Notes under the pieces: generated by a model
Told to the model about the DNA's origin: nothing
Databases searched by the model: none
The model's input: only the letters and a program-made list of their open reading frames with translations
From: Actinomycetales bacterium
Lineage (GTDB): Bacteria > Actinomycetota > Actinomycetes > Actinomycetales > Cellulomonadaceae
NCBI GenBank assembly: GCA_020444245.1
Contig: JAHLLI010000004.1
Span: forward strand, 216,230 to 280,229
Length of the DNA: 64,000 bases
Reading direction: 5' to 3'
Shown: in pieces, positions 1-9,086 of the stretch
How the letters are laid out: each line of letters starts with the position of its first letter
Position numbering within the stretch: position 1 is the stretch's first letter
Position numbers and translations under genes: made by a program

Positions 1-2
1 GG

Positions 3-362
3 CGCACCGGCTGGACGGCGACCCTGCTCGGCCGGCGCCGCTACCTGCCGGACCTGACCAGCGACAACCGCCAGCGGCGGGAGATGGCCGAGCGCATGGC
101 CCTCAACGCGCCGATCCAGGGCTCCGCCGCGGACCTCATCAAGGTCGCGATGCTGGGCGTGGACGCGGGGCTGGCGGAGCAGGGCCTGGCCTCGCGGATG
201 CTGCTCCAGGTGCACGACGAGCTCGTCCTCGAGGTCGCGCCGGGCGAGCGCGAGGCGGTCGAGCAGCTGGTGCGGACCCAGATGGGCAACGCCGCCGCGC
301 TCAAGGTCCCGCTGGACGTCTCGGTGGGTACCGGCTCGTCCTGGCACGAGGCCGGTCACTGA
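3..362 (+). CDS. polA: DNA polymerase I, C-terminal end (5' partial)
   Basis: The window opens inside polA. The visible 119 residues are the end of the family A polymerase palm and fingers. A conserved TLLGRRRYLPDL stretch is followed by NAPIQGSAADLIK. The catalytic motif C, LQVHDEL, carries the metal-binding Asp-Glu pair of the polymerase site. PolA fills gaps after excision repair and removes Okazaki primers, which fits the uvr genes further along. The stop is TGA at 360-362. The start and any exonuclease domains lie to the left of the window. Confidence 0.95.
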   Translation, partial: RTGWTATLLGRRRYLPDLTSDNRQRREMAERMALNAPIQGSAADLIKVAMLGVDAGLAEQGLASRMLLQVHDELVLEVAPGEREAVEQLVRTQMGNAAALKVPLDVSVGTGSSWHEAGH

Positions 363-369
363 GGTCCCG

Positions 370-1161
370 TCAGCCTCCGGGTTTGCGCGTCACGAGGATG
401 AGGGTGCCCGGCAGCAGCGCACCGCGAACCGGCCCCCAGCCGCCCCAGACCTCGGTCCGGCCCTGCGGCCACTCCGGCTCCACCAGCCTGTCGAGCACCA
501 GGCCGGCCCCGACCACGTCGGCGATGTGGTCGGCGAGGGTGCGGTGGTGCTCGGCGTACTCGACCCGGCCCGTGTCGTCGGTCTCGACGTACGGCGTCCG
601 GTCGAAGTAGGACCGCACCGCAGTCAGGCCGCGCTCGGACGGGTCGTCGGGGAACGCCCAGCGGATCGGGTGGGTCACCGAGCACACCCAGCGCCCGCCG
701 GGCCGCAGGACCCGCGCCACCTCGCGGTGCACGCGGTCGGCGTCGGGGACGAAGGGGAGCGCGCCGAACGCCGTGAACACCACGTCGAACGCGGCGTCCG
801 CGAACGGCAGGGCGCGGGCATCGGCCAGTACCAACGGGACCGGGGCGGCCGACCGCGCGTTGAGCCGCGCCGCCTCGGCGAGCATCCCGGCTGCGACATC
901 GGTGGCGACCGCCCGACCGCCCTGCGCGGCGCACCACCGGGAGCACTGGGCGGCACCCGCGCCGACCTCCAGGACGTCGCGCCCGTCGATCGGCCCCAGG
1001 AGGTGGACGTCGCGCTCGTAGAGGCCCTCGGGGCACCAGAGGAAGTCGTCGACACCCAGCGCGTCGCCATGCTCCGCGAGGTACTCGGCGGCATGGGTGT
1101 CCCACCAGCGGTGCGGCACGCCCTCCGGCGGCAGCGGACGGTAGCCGGCTGTTCGAGACAC
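370..1161 (-). CDS. class I SAM-dependent methyltransferase
   Basis: A 263-residue Methyltransf_11-type enzyme. Motif I (VLEVGAGAAQ) is the SAM-binding loop; an acidic post-I segment and a VFTAFGALPF motif IV-like segment follow. A VLRPGGRW segment, typical of small-molecule methyltransferases, comes after. I chose the GTG at 1161 because an AGGGGG ribosome site sits 8 nt upstream and the upstream frame lacks protein character. The substrate cannot be read from the sequence. The gene converges on polA with only 7 bp between the stops. Confidence 0.85.
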   Translation of the reverse strand: MSRTAGYRPLPPEGVPHRWWDTHAAEYLAEHGDALGVDDFLWCPEGLYERDVHLLGPIDGRDVLEVGAGAAQCSRWCAAQGGRAVATDVAAGMLAEAARLNARSAAPVPLVLADARALPFADAAFDVVFTAFGALPFVPDADRVHREVARVLRPGGRWVCSVTHPIRWAFPDDPSERGLTAVRSYFDRTPYVETDDTGRVEYAEHHRTLADHIADVVGAGLVLDRLVEPEWPQGRTEVWGGWGPVRGALLPGTLILVTRKPGG

Positions 1162-1209
1162 CGCGAGTCCCCCTTCCGGTCGGCCTGCTCCTGGGGCATC
1201 CTCCCAGGC

Positions 1210-2148
1210 ATGGGCAGGACCCCGTCGCCGGTCGTGCGCCGCATGGCCAAGGCCCTCGCCGTCCTCGCGGTCGTGGTGGTGCTGCCGGCCGTGGTCGCCG
1301 GTGCCGTGTTCGGTGCCGGCGCTGAGCAGGGACTGGTGCTCGGGTTGCTCGGCGGCCTGCTGGCCACGACCGCTGCGGGCCCGCGGGCCGCGTCCGCTGT
1401 CGCCCCGGTTCTCGTGCTCGGTGGGGTCGGCGTCTCGGCGGCTGCGGGGACCTGGGCGTGGGTCGCCGTGCTCGGGGTGCTGGGCGTCGTGGTCGGGGCG
1501 CTGGCCGCGCGGGCCGCGGGATCGCCGCTCCTGGAGGTCGGCGTGGTGCTCTGCGTCGTCCCGGCGGCCGAGAGCCCCGTGCGGCTCGCGGTGGGGCTGG
1601 CGCTCGGCTACGCGCTCGGTGTGGTCGCGGGCGCGGCGACCGGGGCCGGCGCACAGCGGCTGCGCATGCGCGACGCCGACGCCCGTCTGGTCGTGGCCCT
1701 CGGGGCGCTCGGAGGTCTCGCGGTCGGCGGCGGCGCGGCGATCGGGTTCGCGGCGGGCTGGGACCACGCGGGGTGGCTGCCGCTGACCGTGCTGCTGATC
1801 GGCCAGGCGCGGCTCGCGGACCTCGACCGTGGGCGGGCGCGGATCCGGGCGAGGCTGCTGGGCACGCTCGTCGGGCTGGTGGTACTGGTGCCCGTGGTGG
1901 TGCTCGTGCTGCCGCAGGCCTGGCATGTCGCCGCGACGATCGTGCTGCTGGGCATGGCCCTGTCAGAGGTCCGCACCCACTACTGGCTGTCGCTGGCCGC
2001 CGGTACCGCTGCCGTGGTGCTCGTCGGCTCTGGGCCGGTGGAGGAGACGTCGGGGGAGCGGCTGGCCGCCGTGGTGATCGCCGCGCTCGTCGTGGGCGTC
2101 GCGTCGGCGCTCATCGGTTGGGGTGCGCGGCTGCGGGCCGCCGGCTGA
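1210..2148 (+). CDS. FUSC-like multi-spanning membrane protein
   Basis: A 312-residue, very hydrophobic protein with about ten predicted membrane segments rich in Val, Leu, Ala and Gly. A short Arg-rich loop (DLDRGRARIRARLLGT) precedes a second hydrophobic block. That block-loop-block layout and the WLPLTVLLI...RARLLGT...HYW sequence resemble the aromatic-acid exporter/FUSC superfamily; this is family resemblance only. It diverges from the methyltransferase, with 48 bp between the starts, so the two promoters must overlap. No ligand can be proposed. Confidence 0.7.
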   Translation: MGRTPSPVVRRMAKALAVLAVVVVLPAVVAGAVFGAGAEQGLVLGLLGGLLATTAAGPRAASAVAPVLVLGGVGVSAAAGTWAWVAVLGVLGVVVGALAARAAGSPLLEVGVVLCVVPAAESPVRLAVGLALGYALGVVAGAATGAGAQRLRMRDADARLVVALGALGGLAVGGGAAIGFAAGWDHAGWLPLTVLLIGQARLADLDRGRARIRARLLGTLVGLVVLVPVVVLVLPQAWHVAATIVLLGMALSEVRTHYWLSLAAGTAAVVLVGSGPVEETSGERLAAVVIAALVVGVASALIGWGARLRAAG

Positions 2149-2166
2149 CCGGGACGCGCCGCCGGC

Positions 2167-4392
2167 TCAGCGGTCGTCGGGCTCGGTGGCCAGCGCGGCC
2201 ATCACGGGGCGCAGGGCGAGCCACCACTGCTCCCGCGGCCGGGCCAGGGCGGAGTCCACCAGGTCGGCCATGGCGCGGATCGGCTCGGCCGTGGGTCGCC
2301 CGTGATCGCTGCCGACGAACGCCCACTGGCTCGTTCCGGCGGAGATCTGCGCCGAGAGCCAGTCCACGCAGTAGGCCGCGAGCCGGGTGGCGTGCACCCG
2401 GTCGAACGGGGTCGGGTTGCCGCCTTGCTGCAGGTGCCCGAGCACCATGGGGCGCACGTCGAACTCGCCCTGCGACTCCTCGGCGAACAGTCGGCACATC
2501 ACGTCGGTGGTGTAGCCCTCGCTGGCGGACTCGTTGCGGATCGCGAGGTGGAAGCGCCGCCCGGCCCGGAAGCTCGCGACCATGCGCTCGACGTCCTGCG
2601 AGAGGTCGGCCAGCGTGACGCCCTCCTCGTGCAGGTAGACCCGCTCGGCCCCGGTGCACAGCGCGCCGAGCAGCGCGAGGTAGCCGCAGTACCTGCCCAT
2701 CACCTCGACCACGAAGGCGCGCTGGGACGCCATCGCGGACTGCTTGAGCCGGTCGACGCCCGCGACGATCTCGTTGAGCGCGGTGTCCGCGCCGATCGTC
2801 GTCTCCCAGCCGGGCAGGTTGTTGTCGATGGTGGCGGGCAGGCAGATCACCGGGATCGAGAAGCCGGGGTAGCGGTCGCGCTCGACGTGCATCTCGTACA
2901 CGGCCTGGTAGGCCCAATGCCCGCCGACCACGAGCAGCGCGTCGATGTCGTAGTTCTCCAGTGCGCGGCTGACCGCGTAGTACTGCTCCATGGTCGGCAT
3001 CCGGCGGCGGGTGCCGAGCTCGGCGCCGCCGAGACCCACCCAGCCGTCGACGTCGCCCCAGGCGAGCTCGTCGATGCGACCGTCGACGAGCCCGAGGAAC
3101 GAGCCCGTGACGCCGAGCATCGTATGGCCGCGCGACTGCCCGAACCGCACGGCGGCCCGCACCGCGGTGTTCATGCCCGGCGCGAGGCCGCCGCCGTGCA
3201 GGACCGCGATCCGGGCCCCGCCGCTGGGCGCCTCGTGCGCGCGGGCGATCCGGTCGAACACCTCGACCATGTCCGTGAACGAGGACCCGCGCGCCGCCAT
3301 CGCCTCCCGGTACCGGCCCGCCTCGATGAGCTGAGGGATCTGCCGGGTGCGCTCCACCGCATCCATCAGCGGCGTGCGGTATACCCGGTTGTCACGAACG
3401 CCGATCAGCTGGGGCTCGTGGTCGGGCCCGGCCTGGACGACCTCGAGCGCGGCGGCGTGGCCGAGCAGGGTGGGCATCCAGCGGTCGTAGGCACTCGGGG
3501 CACCCCCTCGCTGGACGTGCCCCAGGATGGTGACGCGCACGTCCTCCCCGAGCCGGTCCGCCAGCACGTCGCGCACCTGGGTCGAGGTGATCGCCCGACC
3601 GTCACGGTCGGTGGCGCCCTCGGCCACCACGACGATGGACTCGCGCCGCCCCGCGGCCCGGCCCTCGCGGAGCCGGGTGCACATGTCGTCCTCCCAGCCC
3701 TCGGCGGGCGGGTTCTCAGGGATGAGGACGTAGTCCGCGCCGCCGGCGATCGCGGCCATCAGCGCGAGGTACCCGCAGTGCCGGCCCATCACCTCGACCA
3801 CGAACGAGCGCTGGTGGCTGGCCGCGGTGCTGGCGAGAGCGTCGATCGCCTCGAGGATCCGGTGCAGCGCCGTGTCGGCGCCCACGGTCATGTCCGTGCC
3901 GACCATGTCGTTGTCGATCGACCCGACCACTCCGGCGATGACGAGGTGGCCGTGGCGGGCCGCGATCTCCGCGGGCACGGTGCCGGCCTCGACGAGCTCG
4001 GCGAGCAGCTCCGGCCACCCGGCGCGGAACACGTCGGTCCCGGTCAGGGATCCGTCGCCACCGACCACCACGAGCCGGTCGATGCCCCTCTCGAGCAGGT
4101 GCTGGGCCGCCCGGCGGCGGCCGTCGCGGGTGCGGAAGTCGGTCGACCGGGCGGTGCCGATCACGGTGCCGCCACGGTGCAGCACGGAGCCGACCGACCT
4201 CCACTCGAACCGCCGGATCCGGTCCCCACCGTCGACGAGTCCCTGCAGCCCCTCGAACACCGCGTACACCTCGGCGCCGGCGCCGATCGCGGTACGCACC
4301 ACCGCGCGCACCACGGCGTTCATCCCAGGGGCGTCTCCGCCCGAGGTCAGGACCGCGATGGCGGGTCGATGCTGGTTCGTGGCTGTCGGCAT
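2167..4392 (-). CDS. pfkA: 6-phosphofructokinase, fused double-domain form
   Basis: A 741-residue protein made of two tandem PFK domains, where most bacterial PFKs are about 320 to 350 aa. The N-terminal half keeps the active site: GGDAPGMN (18-25), GGDGS (111-115) and SIDND (158-162). The C-terminal half has GGLAPGMN at about 401-408, but its ATP loop is degenerate (GGHWA, 490-494) and the aspartate motif reads TIDNN (521-525). One half therefore appears catalytic and the other regulatory, as in eukaryotic PFK. GGDGS together with SIDND (not KTIDND) suggests ATP rather than pyrophosphate as donor. The reaction is fructose-6-phosphate to fructose-1,6-bisphosphate. Confidence 0.93.
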   Translation of the reverse strand: MPTATNQHRPAIAVLTSGGDAPGMNAVVRAVVRTAIGAGAEVYAVFEGLQGLVDGGDRIRRFEWRSVGSVLHRGGTVIGTARSTDFRTRDGRRRAAQHLLERGIDRLVVVGGDGSLTGTDVFRAGWPELLAELVEAGTVPAEIAARHGHLVIAGVVGSIDNDMVGTDMTVGADTALHRILEAIDALASTAASHQRSFVVEVMGRHCGYLALMAAIAGGADYVLIPENPPAEGWEDDMCTRLREGRAAGRRESIVVVAEGATDRDGRAITSTQVRDVLADRLGEDVRVTILGHVQRGGAPSAYDRWMPTLLGHAAALEVVQAGPDHEPQLIGVRDNRVYRTPLMDAVERTRQIPQLIEAGRYREAMAARGSSFTDMVEVFDRIARAHEAPSGGARIAVLHGGGLAPGMNTAVRAAVRFGQSRGHTMLGVTGSFLGLVDGRIDELAWGDVDGWVGLGGAELGTRRRMPTMEQYYAVSRALENYDIDALLVVGGHWAYQAVYEMHVERDRYPGFSIPVICLPATIDNNLPGWETTIGADTALNEIVAGVDRLKQSAMASQRAFVVEVMGRYCGYLALLGALCTGAERVYLHEEGVTLADLSQDVERMVASFRAGRRFHLAIRNESASEGYTTDVMCRLFAEESQGEFDVRPMVLGHLQQGGNPTPFDRVHATRLAAYCVDWLSAQISAGTSQWAFVGSDHGRPTAEPIRAMADLVDSALARPREQWWLALRPVMAALATEPDDR

Positions 4393-4445
4393 GGCATGTC
4401 CAATCGTGCGTGGTCCGCGGCCAGCGTAGGGGCGGGCCGGGGTCT

Positions 4446-4475
4446 TTGACCGGCCTTCCGGCCACCGCCTAAGAT
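4446..4475 (+). promoter_or_regulatory. rpsA promoter
   Basis: TTGACC (4446-4451) and TAAGAT (4470-4475) are separated by 18 bp, a near-consensus housekeeping sigma promoter. It gives a leader of roughly 120 nt before rpsA. Just after the start point the leader can fold a GGCGGA/TCCGCC hairpin. This is the best -35/-10 pair I found in the core. Confidence 0.7.
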
Positions 4476-4600
4476 GGCGGAGGCGCAGTCCGCCCTCGGG
4501 CGGGTGTGGGGGCTCTTCGAGGGCCGTCCTGCGCCACGCACAATCCCAGCACTCTCCCTGTCCGCACTACGTCCATGTCCGCATCGGAGTCCCACTACAC

Positions 4601-6058
4601 ATGACCACCTCTCCCACCACGACGACGCCGCAGGTCGCGATCAACGACATCGGCACGGCCGAAGAGCTGCTCGCCGCGATCGACGCGACCATCAAGTACT
4701 TCAACGACGGCGACATCGTCGAAGGCACCGTTGTCAAGGTCGACCGCGACGAGGTCCTCCTCGACATCGGCTACAAGACGGAGGGGGTCATCCCCTCCCG
4801 CGAGCTCTCGATCAAGCACGACATCGACCCGGACGAGGTCGTCCAGGTCGGCGATGCTGTCGAGGCCCTTGTTCTCCAGAAGGAGGACAAGGAGGGTCGG
4901 CTCATCCTGTCCAAGAAGCGCGCGCAGTACGAGCGTGCCTGGGGCACGATCGAGAAGATCAAGGAGGAGGACGGCGTCGTCACCGGCACCGTCATCGAGG
5001 TGGTCAAGGGCGGCCTGATCCTGGACATCGGCCTGCGCGGCTTCCTGCCCGCGTCGCTGGTCGAGATGCGCCGGGTGCGCGACCTCCAGCCGTACGTCGG
5101 CAAGGAGATCGAGGCGAAGATCATCGAGCTCGACAAGAACCGCAACAACGTGGTCCTGTCGCGCCGCGCCTGGCTCGAGCAGACGCAGTCCGAGGTGCGC
5201 TCCACCTTCCTGCAGACCCTGCAGAAGGGCCAGGTGCGGCCCGGTGTCGTCTCCTCGATCGTCAACTTCGGTGCGTTCGTGGACCTCGGCGGCGTCGACG
5301 GTCTGGTGCACGTCTCGGAGCTGTCCTGGAAGCACATCGACCACCCGAGCGAGGTCGTCGAGGTGGGCCAGGAGGTCACCGTCGAGGTGCTCGACGTCGA
5401 CTTCGACCGCGAGCGGGTCTCGCTGTCGCTGAAGGCGACGCAGGAGGACCCGTGGCAGGCCTTCGCCCGGACGCACGCGATCGGTCAGGTCGTGCCCGGC
5501 AAGGTCACCAAGCTCGTGCCGTTCGGTGCGTTCGTGCGCGTCGAGGACGGCATCGAGGGCCTGGTGCACATCTCCGAGCTGGCCGTCCGCCACGTCGAGC
5601 TGCCCGAGCAGGTCGTCAACGTCGGCGACGACACCTTCGTCAAGGTGATCGACATCGACCTCGAGCGCCGGCGTATCTCGCTGTCGCTCAAGCAGGCCAA
5701 CGAGGGTCTCGACCCGACCTCGGAGGACTTCGACCCGGCGCTGTACGGCATGGCTGCCGAGTACGACGACAAGGGCAACTACAAGTACCCCGAGGGCTTC
5801 GACCCGGAGACCAACGAGTGGCTCGAGGGCTTCGAGGCGCAGCGCGAGGCGTGGGAGGCCCAGTACGCGGCCGCTCACGAGCGCTGGGAGGCGCACAAGA
5901 AGCAGGTCGCCGAGGCGATGGCCGCGGACGCCGAGGTGGCGTCCGGCGGTGCTTCGACCGAGACGAACTACTCGTCCGCCCCGGTTCCCGAGGCCGCCGG
6001 CACGCTGGCGTCCGACGAGGCGCTGGCCGCGCTCCGCGAGAAGCTCACCGGCAACTGA
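4601..6058 (+). CDS. rpsA: 30S ribosomal protein S1
   Basis: A 485-residue protein with four S1 RNA-binding repeats at about 34-105, 115-190, 205-280 and 293-368. The third and fourth carry the canonical FGAFVDLGGVDGLVH and FGAFVRVEDGIEGLVH pattern. A long acidic, Glu/Ala-rich tail follows. Four repeats rather than six is usual for actinobacterial S1. The protein binds mRNA on the small subunit and assists initiation on structured leaders. It has its own strong promoter and ends before a perfect hairpin terminator, so it is monocistronic. Confidence 0.96.
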   Translation: MTTSPTTTTPQVAINDIGTAEELLAAIDATIKYFNDGDIVEGTVVKVDRDEVLLDIGYKTEGVIPSRELSIKHDIDPDEVVQVGDAVEALVLQKEDKEGRLILSKKRAQYERAWGTIEKIKEEDGVVTGTVIEVVKGGLILDIGLRGFLPASLVEMRRVRDLQPYVGKEIEAKIIELDKNRNNVVLSRRAWLEQTQSEVRSTFLQTLQKGQVRPGVVSSIVNFGAFVDLGGVDGLVHVSELSWKHIDHPSEVVEVGQEVTVEVLDVDFDRERVSLSLKATQEDPWQAFARTHAIGQVVPGKVTKLVPFGAFVRVEDGIEGLVHISELAVRHVELPEQVVNVGDDTFVKVIDIDLERRRISLSLKQANEGLDPTSEDFDPALYGMAAEYDDKGNYKYPEGFDPETNEWLEGFEAQREAWEAQYAAAHERWEAHKKQVAEAMAADAEVASGGASTETNYSSAPVPEAAGTLASDEALAALREKLTGN

Positions 6059-6069
6059 CGCACTGACAC

Positions 6070-6105
6070 GAACGGGCCGGGCACCTCACGGTGCCCGGCC
6101 CGTTC
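6070..6105. terminator. bidirectional hairpin terminator after rpsA
   Basis: A perfect 16-bp inverted repeat (6070-6085 with 6090-6105) around a TCAC tetraloop. It sits 11 nt past the rpsA stop and also downstream of the convergent gnd gene. The tract after the stem is not a clean U-run, as is common in actinobacterial terminators. Confidence 0.85.
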
Positions 6106-6128
6106 GTCGCCTCCGCCCCGTCCGCTCG

Positions 6129-6142
6129 GTTCGCATGCGAAC
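6129..6142. other. 14-bp perfect palindrome between rpsA and gnd
   Basis: GTTCGCATGCGAAC is its own reverse complement. A second palindrome, GGTTCGAACC, lies at 6186-6195. Both sit between the ends of two convergent genes, not in a promoter. The half-sites are inverted relative to the actinobacterial LexA box, so I do not call them SOS sites. Confidence 0.4.
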
Positions 6143-6208
6143 ACGACTGCGCTCCCGAACGCCGGGGAGCACGAACCCGCGCGTAGGTTCGAACCGGCGC
6201 GCGGAATG

Positions 6209-7651
6209 TCAGGCGTCGTGCTCGGCGTGGTCGCCGGCCCACTCCGTGTGGAAGACGCCGTCCTTGTCGGTGCGGTGGTAGGTGTGCGCGCCGAAGTAGT
6301 CGCGTTGGGCCTGCACCAGGTTCGCGGGCAGACGTTCGGCGCGGATCGCGTCGTAGTAGGCCAGCGACGAGGAGAACGCGGGCGTCGGCACCCCGTGCGC
6401 CGCGGCCAGCCCCACCACCCGCCGCCAGGACTCCAGGCCCTCGGCGACGGCATCGGTGAAGTAGGGGTCGGCCAGCAGCAGCGCCAGACCGGGATCGCGC
6501 TCGTAGGCCTCGGTGATCCGGTCCAGGAACTTGGCCCGGATGATGCACCCGCCCCGCCAGATCCGGGCCATCGCACCACGGTCGACGTCCCAGCCGTGCT
6601 CGGCGGACGCCGCGGCGATCTGGTCGAACCCCTGGGAGTAGGCCACCACCTTGGACGCGTACAGCGCGCGACGGACGTCCTCGACGAAGGCGTCACGGTC
6701 GGTCACCTGCCACGGGGTGGTCCCGGCAGGCAGCCCGCGGCCCGCGGCGCGCTGGGGGACCGAGCCGGACAGGGCGCGGGCGAAGGTCGCCTCGGCGATG
6801 CCGGTGACCGGGACGCCCAGGTCGAGGGCGGACTGCACGGTCCAGCGCCCGGTGCCCTTCTGCTCGGCCTGGTCCAGCACGACGTCGACGAACGCGGCGC
6901 CCGTGACCGGGTCGGTGTGGCCCAGCACCTCGGCGGTGATCTCGATGAGGTAGGACTCCAGGTCGCCCGTGTTCCACTCGGCGAACACCTGCGCCAGAGC
7001 GGCGGCCGAGGCGCCCAGCGCGTGGCGCAGCAGGTCGTACGCCTCGGCGATGAGCTGCATGTCGGCGTACTCGATGCCGTTGTGCACCATCTTGACGAAG
7101 TGGCCGGCGCCGTCGGGGCCCACGTGCGTGCAGCACGGCACACCGTCGACGTGCGCGGAGATCTCCTCGAGCATCGGGCCGAGCGTGGCGTAGGACTCGG
7201 CGGAGCCGCCGGGCATGATCGACGGGCCGTTGAGCGCCCCCTCCTCGCCGCCGGAGACCCCGCACCCCACGAAGTGCAGCCCCTTGTCGCGCAGTGCCGC
7301 CTCGCGCCGGATGGTGTCGGGGAAGTGGGCGTTGCCCGCGTCGACGACGATGTCGCCGGCCTCGAGGAGCGGGACCAGCTCGTCGATCACCGCGTCGGTC
7401 GCGGTGCCCGCCTTGACCATGATCACGACCGTCCGCGGCCGGGCGAGGCTCGCCACGAAGTCCTCGGTCGACCGGGACGGGACGAACGTGCCCTCGTCGC
7501 CGTGCTCGGAGATCAGCGCCTCCGTGCGTGCCCAGGTGCGGTTGTGGACGGCGACCGGGTAGCCGTGCCGGGCGAGGTTTCGCGCGAGGTTCCGGCCCAT
7601 CACCCCCAACCCCGTGACCCCGATGCGGGCGAGGTTCGACGATGCGGCCAT
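6209..7651 (-). CDS. gnd: 6-phosphogluconate dehydrogenase, decarboxylating
   Basis: A 480-residue enzyme of the third pentose-phosphate step, converting 6-phosphogluconate to ribulose-5-phosphate with NADP reduction. The N-terminal Rossmann fold reads GLGVMGRNLARNL. The substrate site shows CGVSGGEEGALNGPSIMPGG and the catalytic-lysine region KMVHNGIEYADMQLI. A conserved GCIIRAKFL segment marks the helical C-terminal domain. I chose ATG 7651 because AAGGA lies 6 nt upstream. Its pathway partners zwf, opcA and pgl lie about 20 kb away in a separate operon. Confidence 0.96.
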   Translation of the reverse strand: MAASSNLARIGVTGLGVMGRNLARNLARHGYPVAVHNRTWARTEALISEHGDEGTFVPSRSTEDFVASLARPRTVVIMVKAGTATDAVIDELVPLLEAGDIVVDAGNAHFPDTIRREAALRDKGLHFVGCGVSGGEEGALNGPSIMPGGSAESYATLGPMLEEISAHVDGVPCCTHVGPDGAGHFVKMVHNGIEYADMQLIAEAYDLLRHALGASAAALAQVFAEWNTGDLESYLIEITAEVLGHTDPVTGAAFVDVVLDQAEQKGTGRWTVQSALDLGVPVTGIAEATFARALSGSVPQRAAGRGLPAGTTPWQVTDRDAFVEDVRRALYASKVVAYSQGFDQIAAASAEHGWDVDRGAMARIWRGGCIIRAKFLDRITEAYERDPGLALLLADPYFTDAVAEGLESWRRVVGLAAAHGVPTPAFSSSLAYYDAIRAERLPANLVQAQRDYFGAHTYHRTDKDGVFHTEWAGDHAEHDA

Positions 7652-7761
7652 CTCGGTCCTTTCACTCCCGGCGGGCCGCGTGGACACGCGTCCCAGCGCC
7701 GGTCGGGCCGACGCCTTCTCACCTTCCCGCTGCGACCGTCCTGCGGCAAACCGGGGCTCGC

Positions 7762-7773
7762 TACGCTGCCGGG
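7762..7773 (+). promoter_or_regulatory. leaderless -10 box of coaE
   Basis: TACGCT fits the actinobacterial TANNNT -10 consensus and ends 6 nt before the GTG start. Transcription should therefore begin at or within a base of the start codon, giving a leaderless mRNA. No ribosome site precedes the gene. Confidence 0.6.
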
Positions 7774-8400
7774 GTGAGTACTGCGTGGCCTGCCCACCCC
7801 GGCCTGCGCCGCGTCGGTCTGACCGGTGGCATCGCAGCGGGGAAGTCGGTCGCGGCCAAGCGGTTCGCCGAGCTGGGGATCCCGGTCGTGGACCACGACC
7901 GCCTCGCGCGGGACGCGGTGGCGCCCGGCAGCGCGGGCCTCGCGGCGGTCGAGCGGGAGTTCCCCGGCGTGGTGGTCGCAGGGGTGCTGGACCGCGAGGC
8001 GCTCGGCGCGCTGGTCTTCGCCGACCCCGGGGCCCGGGCGCGGCTCAACGCGGTGGTGCACCCGCTCGTGCACGACGCGGCGATGGCGGCCGAGGCCGAG
8101 CACGTCGCGGCGGGCGTGCACACCCTGGTGCACGACGTGCCGCTGCTGGTCGAGACCGGCCAGGCCGGGCACTTCTCGCCCGTGGTGGTGGTGGACGCGC
8201 CGGCCGAGCTGCGGGTGTCGCGCCTGGTGGCGGAACGCGGGCTCAGCCCGAGGCAGGCCTGGGAGCGGCTGGCCGCGCAGGCCGACGACGAGGAACGCCT
8301 CGAGGCGGCTGACGTGGTGCTCGACGGATCCGGTGACGTCGCGGACCTGCGGGCCCGGGTCGACGCCCTGGTCGCGTCGTGGGCCGGAGGACACAGGTGA
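7774..8400 (+). CDS. coaE: dephospho-CoA kinase
   Basis: A 208-residue P-loop kinase for the last step of coenzyme A synthesis, phosphorylating the ribose 3'-OH of dephospho-CoA. The P-loop is LTGGIAAGKS near the N-terminus, followed by VDHDRLARDAV, which is typical of CoaE substrate binding. The start is the GTG just after a leaderless -10 box. Its stop overlaps the start of pcp by 4 nt (GTGA), so the two are translated together. Confidence 0.93.
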   Translation: MSTAWPAHPGLRRVGLTGGIAAGKSVAAKRFAELGIPVVDHDRLARDAVAPGSAGLAAVEREFPGVVVAGVLDREALGALVFADPGARARLNAVVHPLVHDAAMAAEAEHVAAGVHTLVHDVPLLVETGQAGHFSPVVVVDAPAELRVSRLVAERGLSPRQAWERLAAQADDEERLEAADVVLDGSGDVADLRARVDALVASWAGGHR

Positions 8401-9026
8401 GCGTCGGTACGTCCCGCGGCTCGGAGGCGCCGGTCCTGCTCACCGGGTTCGCGCCGTTCGACGGTCAGCGGGTCAACGCCTCGTGGCTCGCGGTCCAGGA
8501 GGTGGCCAGGACCTGGTCCGGGCCGACGTCCCTGGTGGTCGAGCGCCTGCCCGTGTCGTTCGAGAGCGCGCCCCGGGTGCTGCTGGAGAAGGTCGCGCGG
8601 TACCGGCCCCGGCTGGTGGTGGCGGTCGGCGAGGCGGGCGGCCGGTCCGCGGTGAGCCTGGAACGCGTCGCGGTGAACGTCGTGGACGCCTCGATCCCGG
8701 ACGCGGACGGGCACCAACCGGTGGACGAGCCGGTCGAGGCGGGCGCGCCGGTGGGGTACCTGTCCGGCCTGCCGTTGCGCGCCTGCCTCGCGGCGGTGCG
8801 CCGCACCGGGGTGCCGGTGGAGATCTCCGGCTCCGCGGGGGCCTACGTGTGCAACGCGGTGTTCTACCGGCTGATGGCCGCGGTCGAGGGCGGCGGGATC
8901 GCCGCGGGGTTCGTGCACGTGCCGCGGACCCCGGGACAGGTGCGGGAGGGCGAACCCGCGATGGTGACGCCCGACGCCGCACTGGCGCTGCGCGTCGTGC
9001 TCGACACCGTGCTGGCCGGCGTCTGA
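8397..9026 (+). CDS. pcp: pyroglutamyl-peptidase I
   Basis: A 209-residue cysteine peptidase that removes N-terminal pyroglutamate from peptides. The C15-family triad is recognisable as Glu89 (in SLERVAVN), Cys152 (in GAYVCNAVFY) and His174 (in FVHVP). The Glu-to-Cys spacing of 63 matches the family. The N-terminal LLTGFAPFDG motif is diagnostic. It is coupled to coaE by a GTGA overlap; the two share no pathway. Confidence 0.92.
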   Translation: MSVGTSRGSEAPVLLTGFAPFDGQRVNASWLAVQEVARTWSGPTSLVVERLPVSFESAPRVLLEKVARYRPRLVVAVGEAGGRSAVSLERVAVNVVDASIPDADGHQPVDEPVEAGAPVGYLSGLPLRACLAAVRRTGVPVEISGSAGAYVCNAVFYRLMAAVEGGGIAAGFVHVPRTPGQVREGEPAMVTPDAALALRVVLDTVLAGV

Positions 9027-9086
9027 GACCGCGGTCGCGCCGGTGGCCGCGGCCGGGCCCGGCGCGAGCGTGTCGGACCCGCACCG

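Noticed and set aside
2302..4449. 715-codon frame antisense to the phosphofructokinase
   Set aside because: Low-complexity His/Asp/Arg-rich translation that mirrors pfk codons; no start context.
6129..6142. Possible LexA box at the rpsA-gnd junction
   Set aside because: The half-sites are in the opposite order (GTTCG...CGAAC rather than CGAAC...GTTCG) and no promoter lies there.
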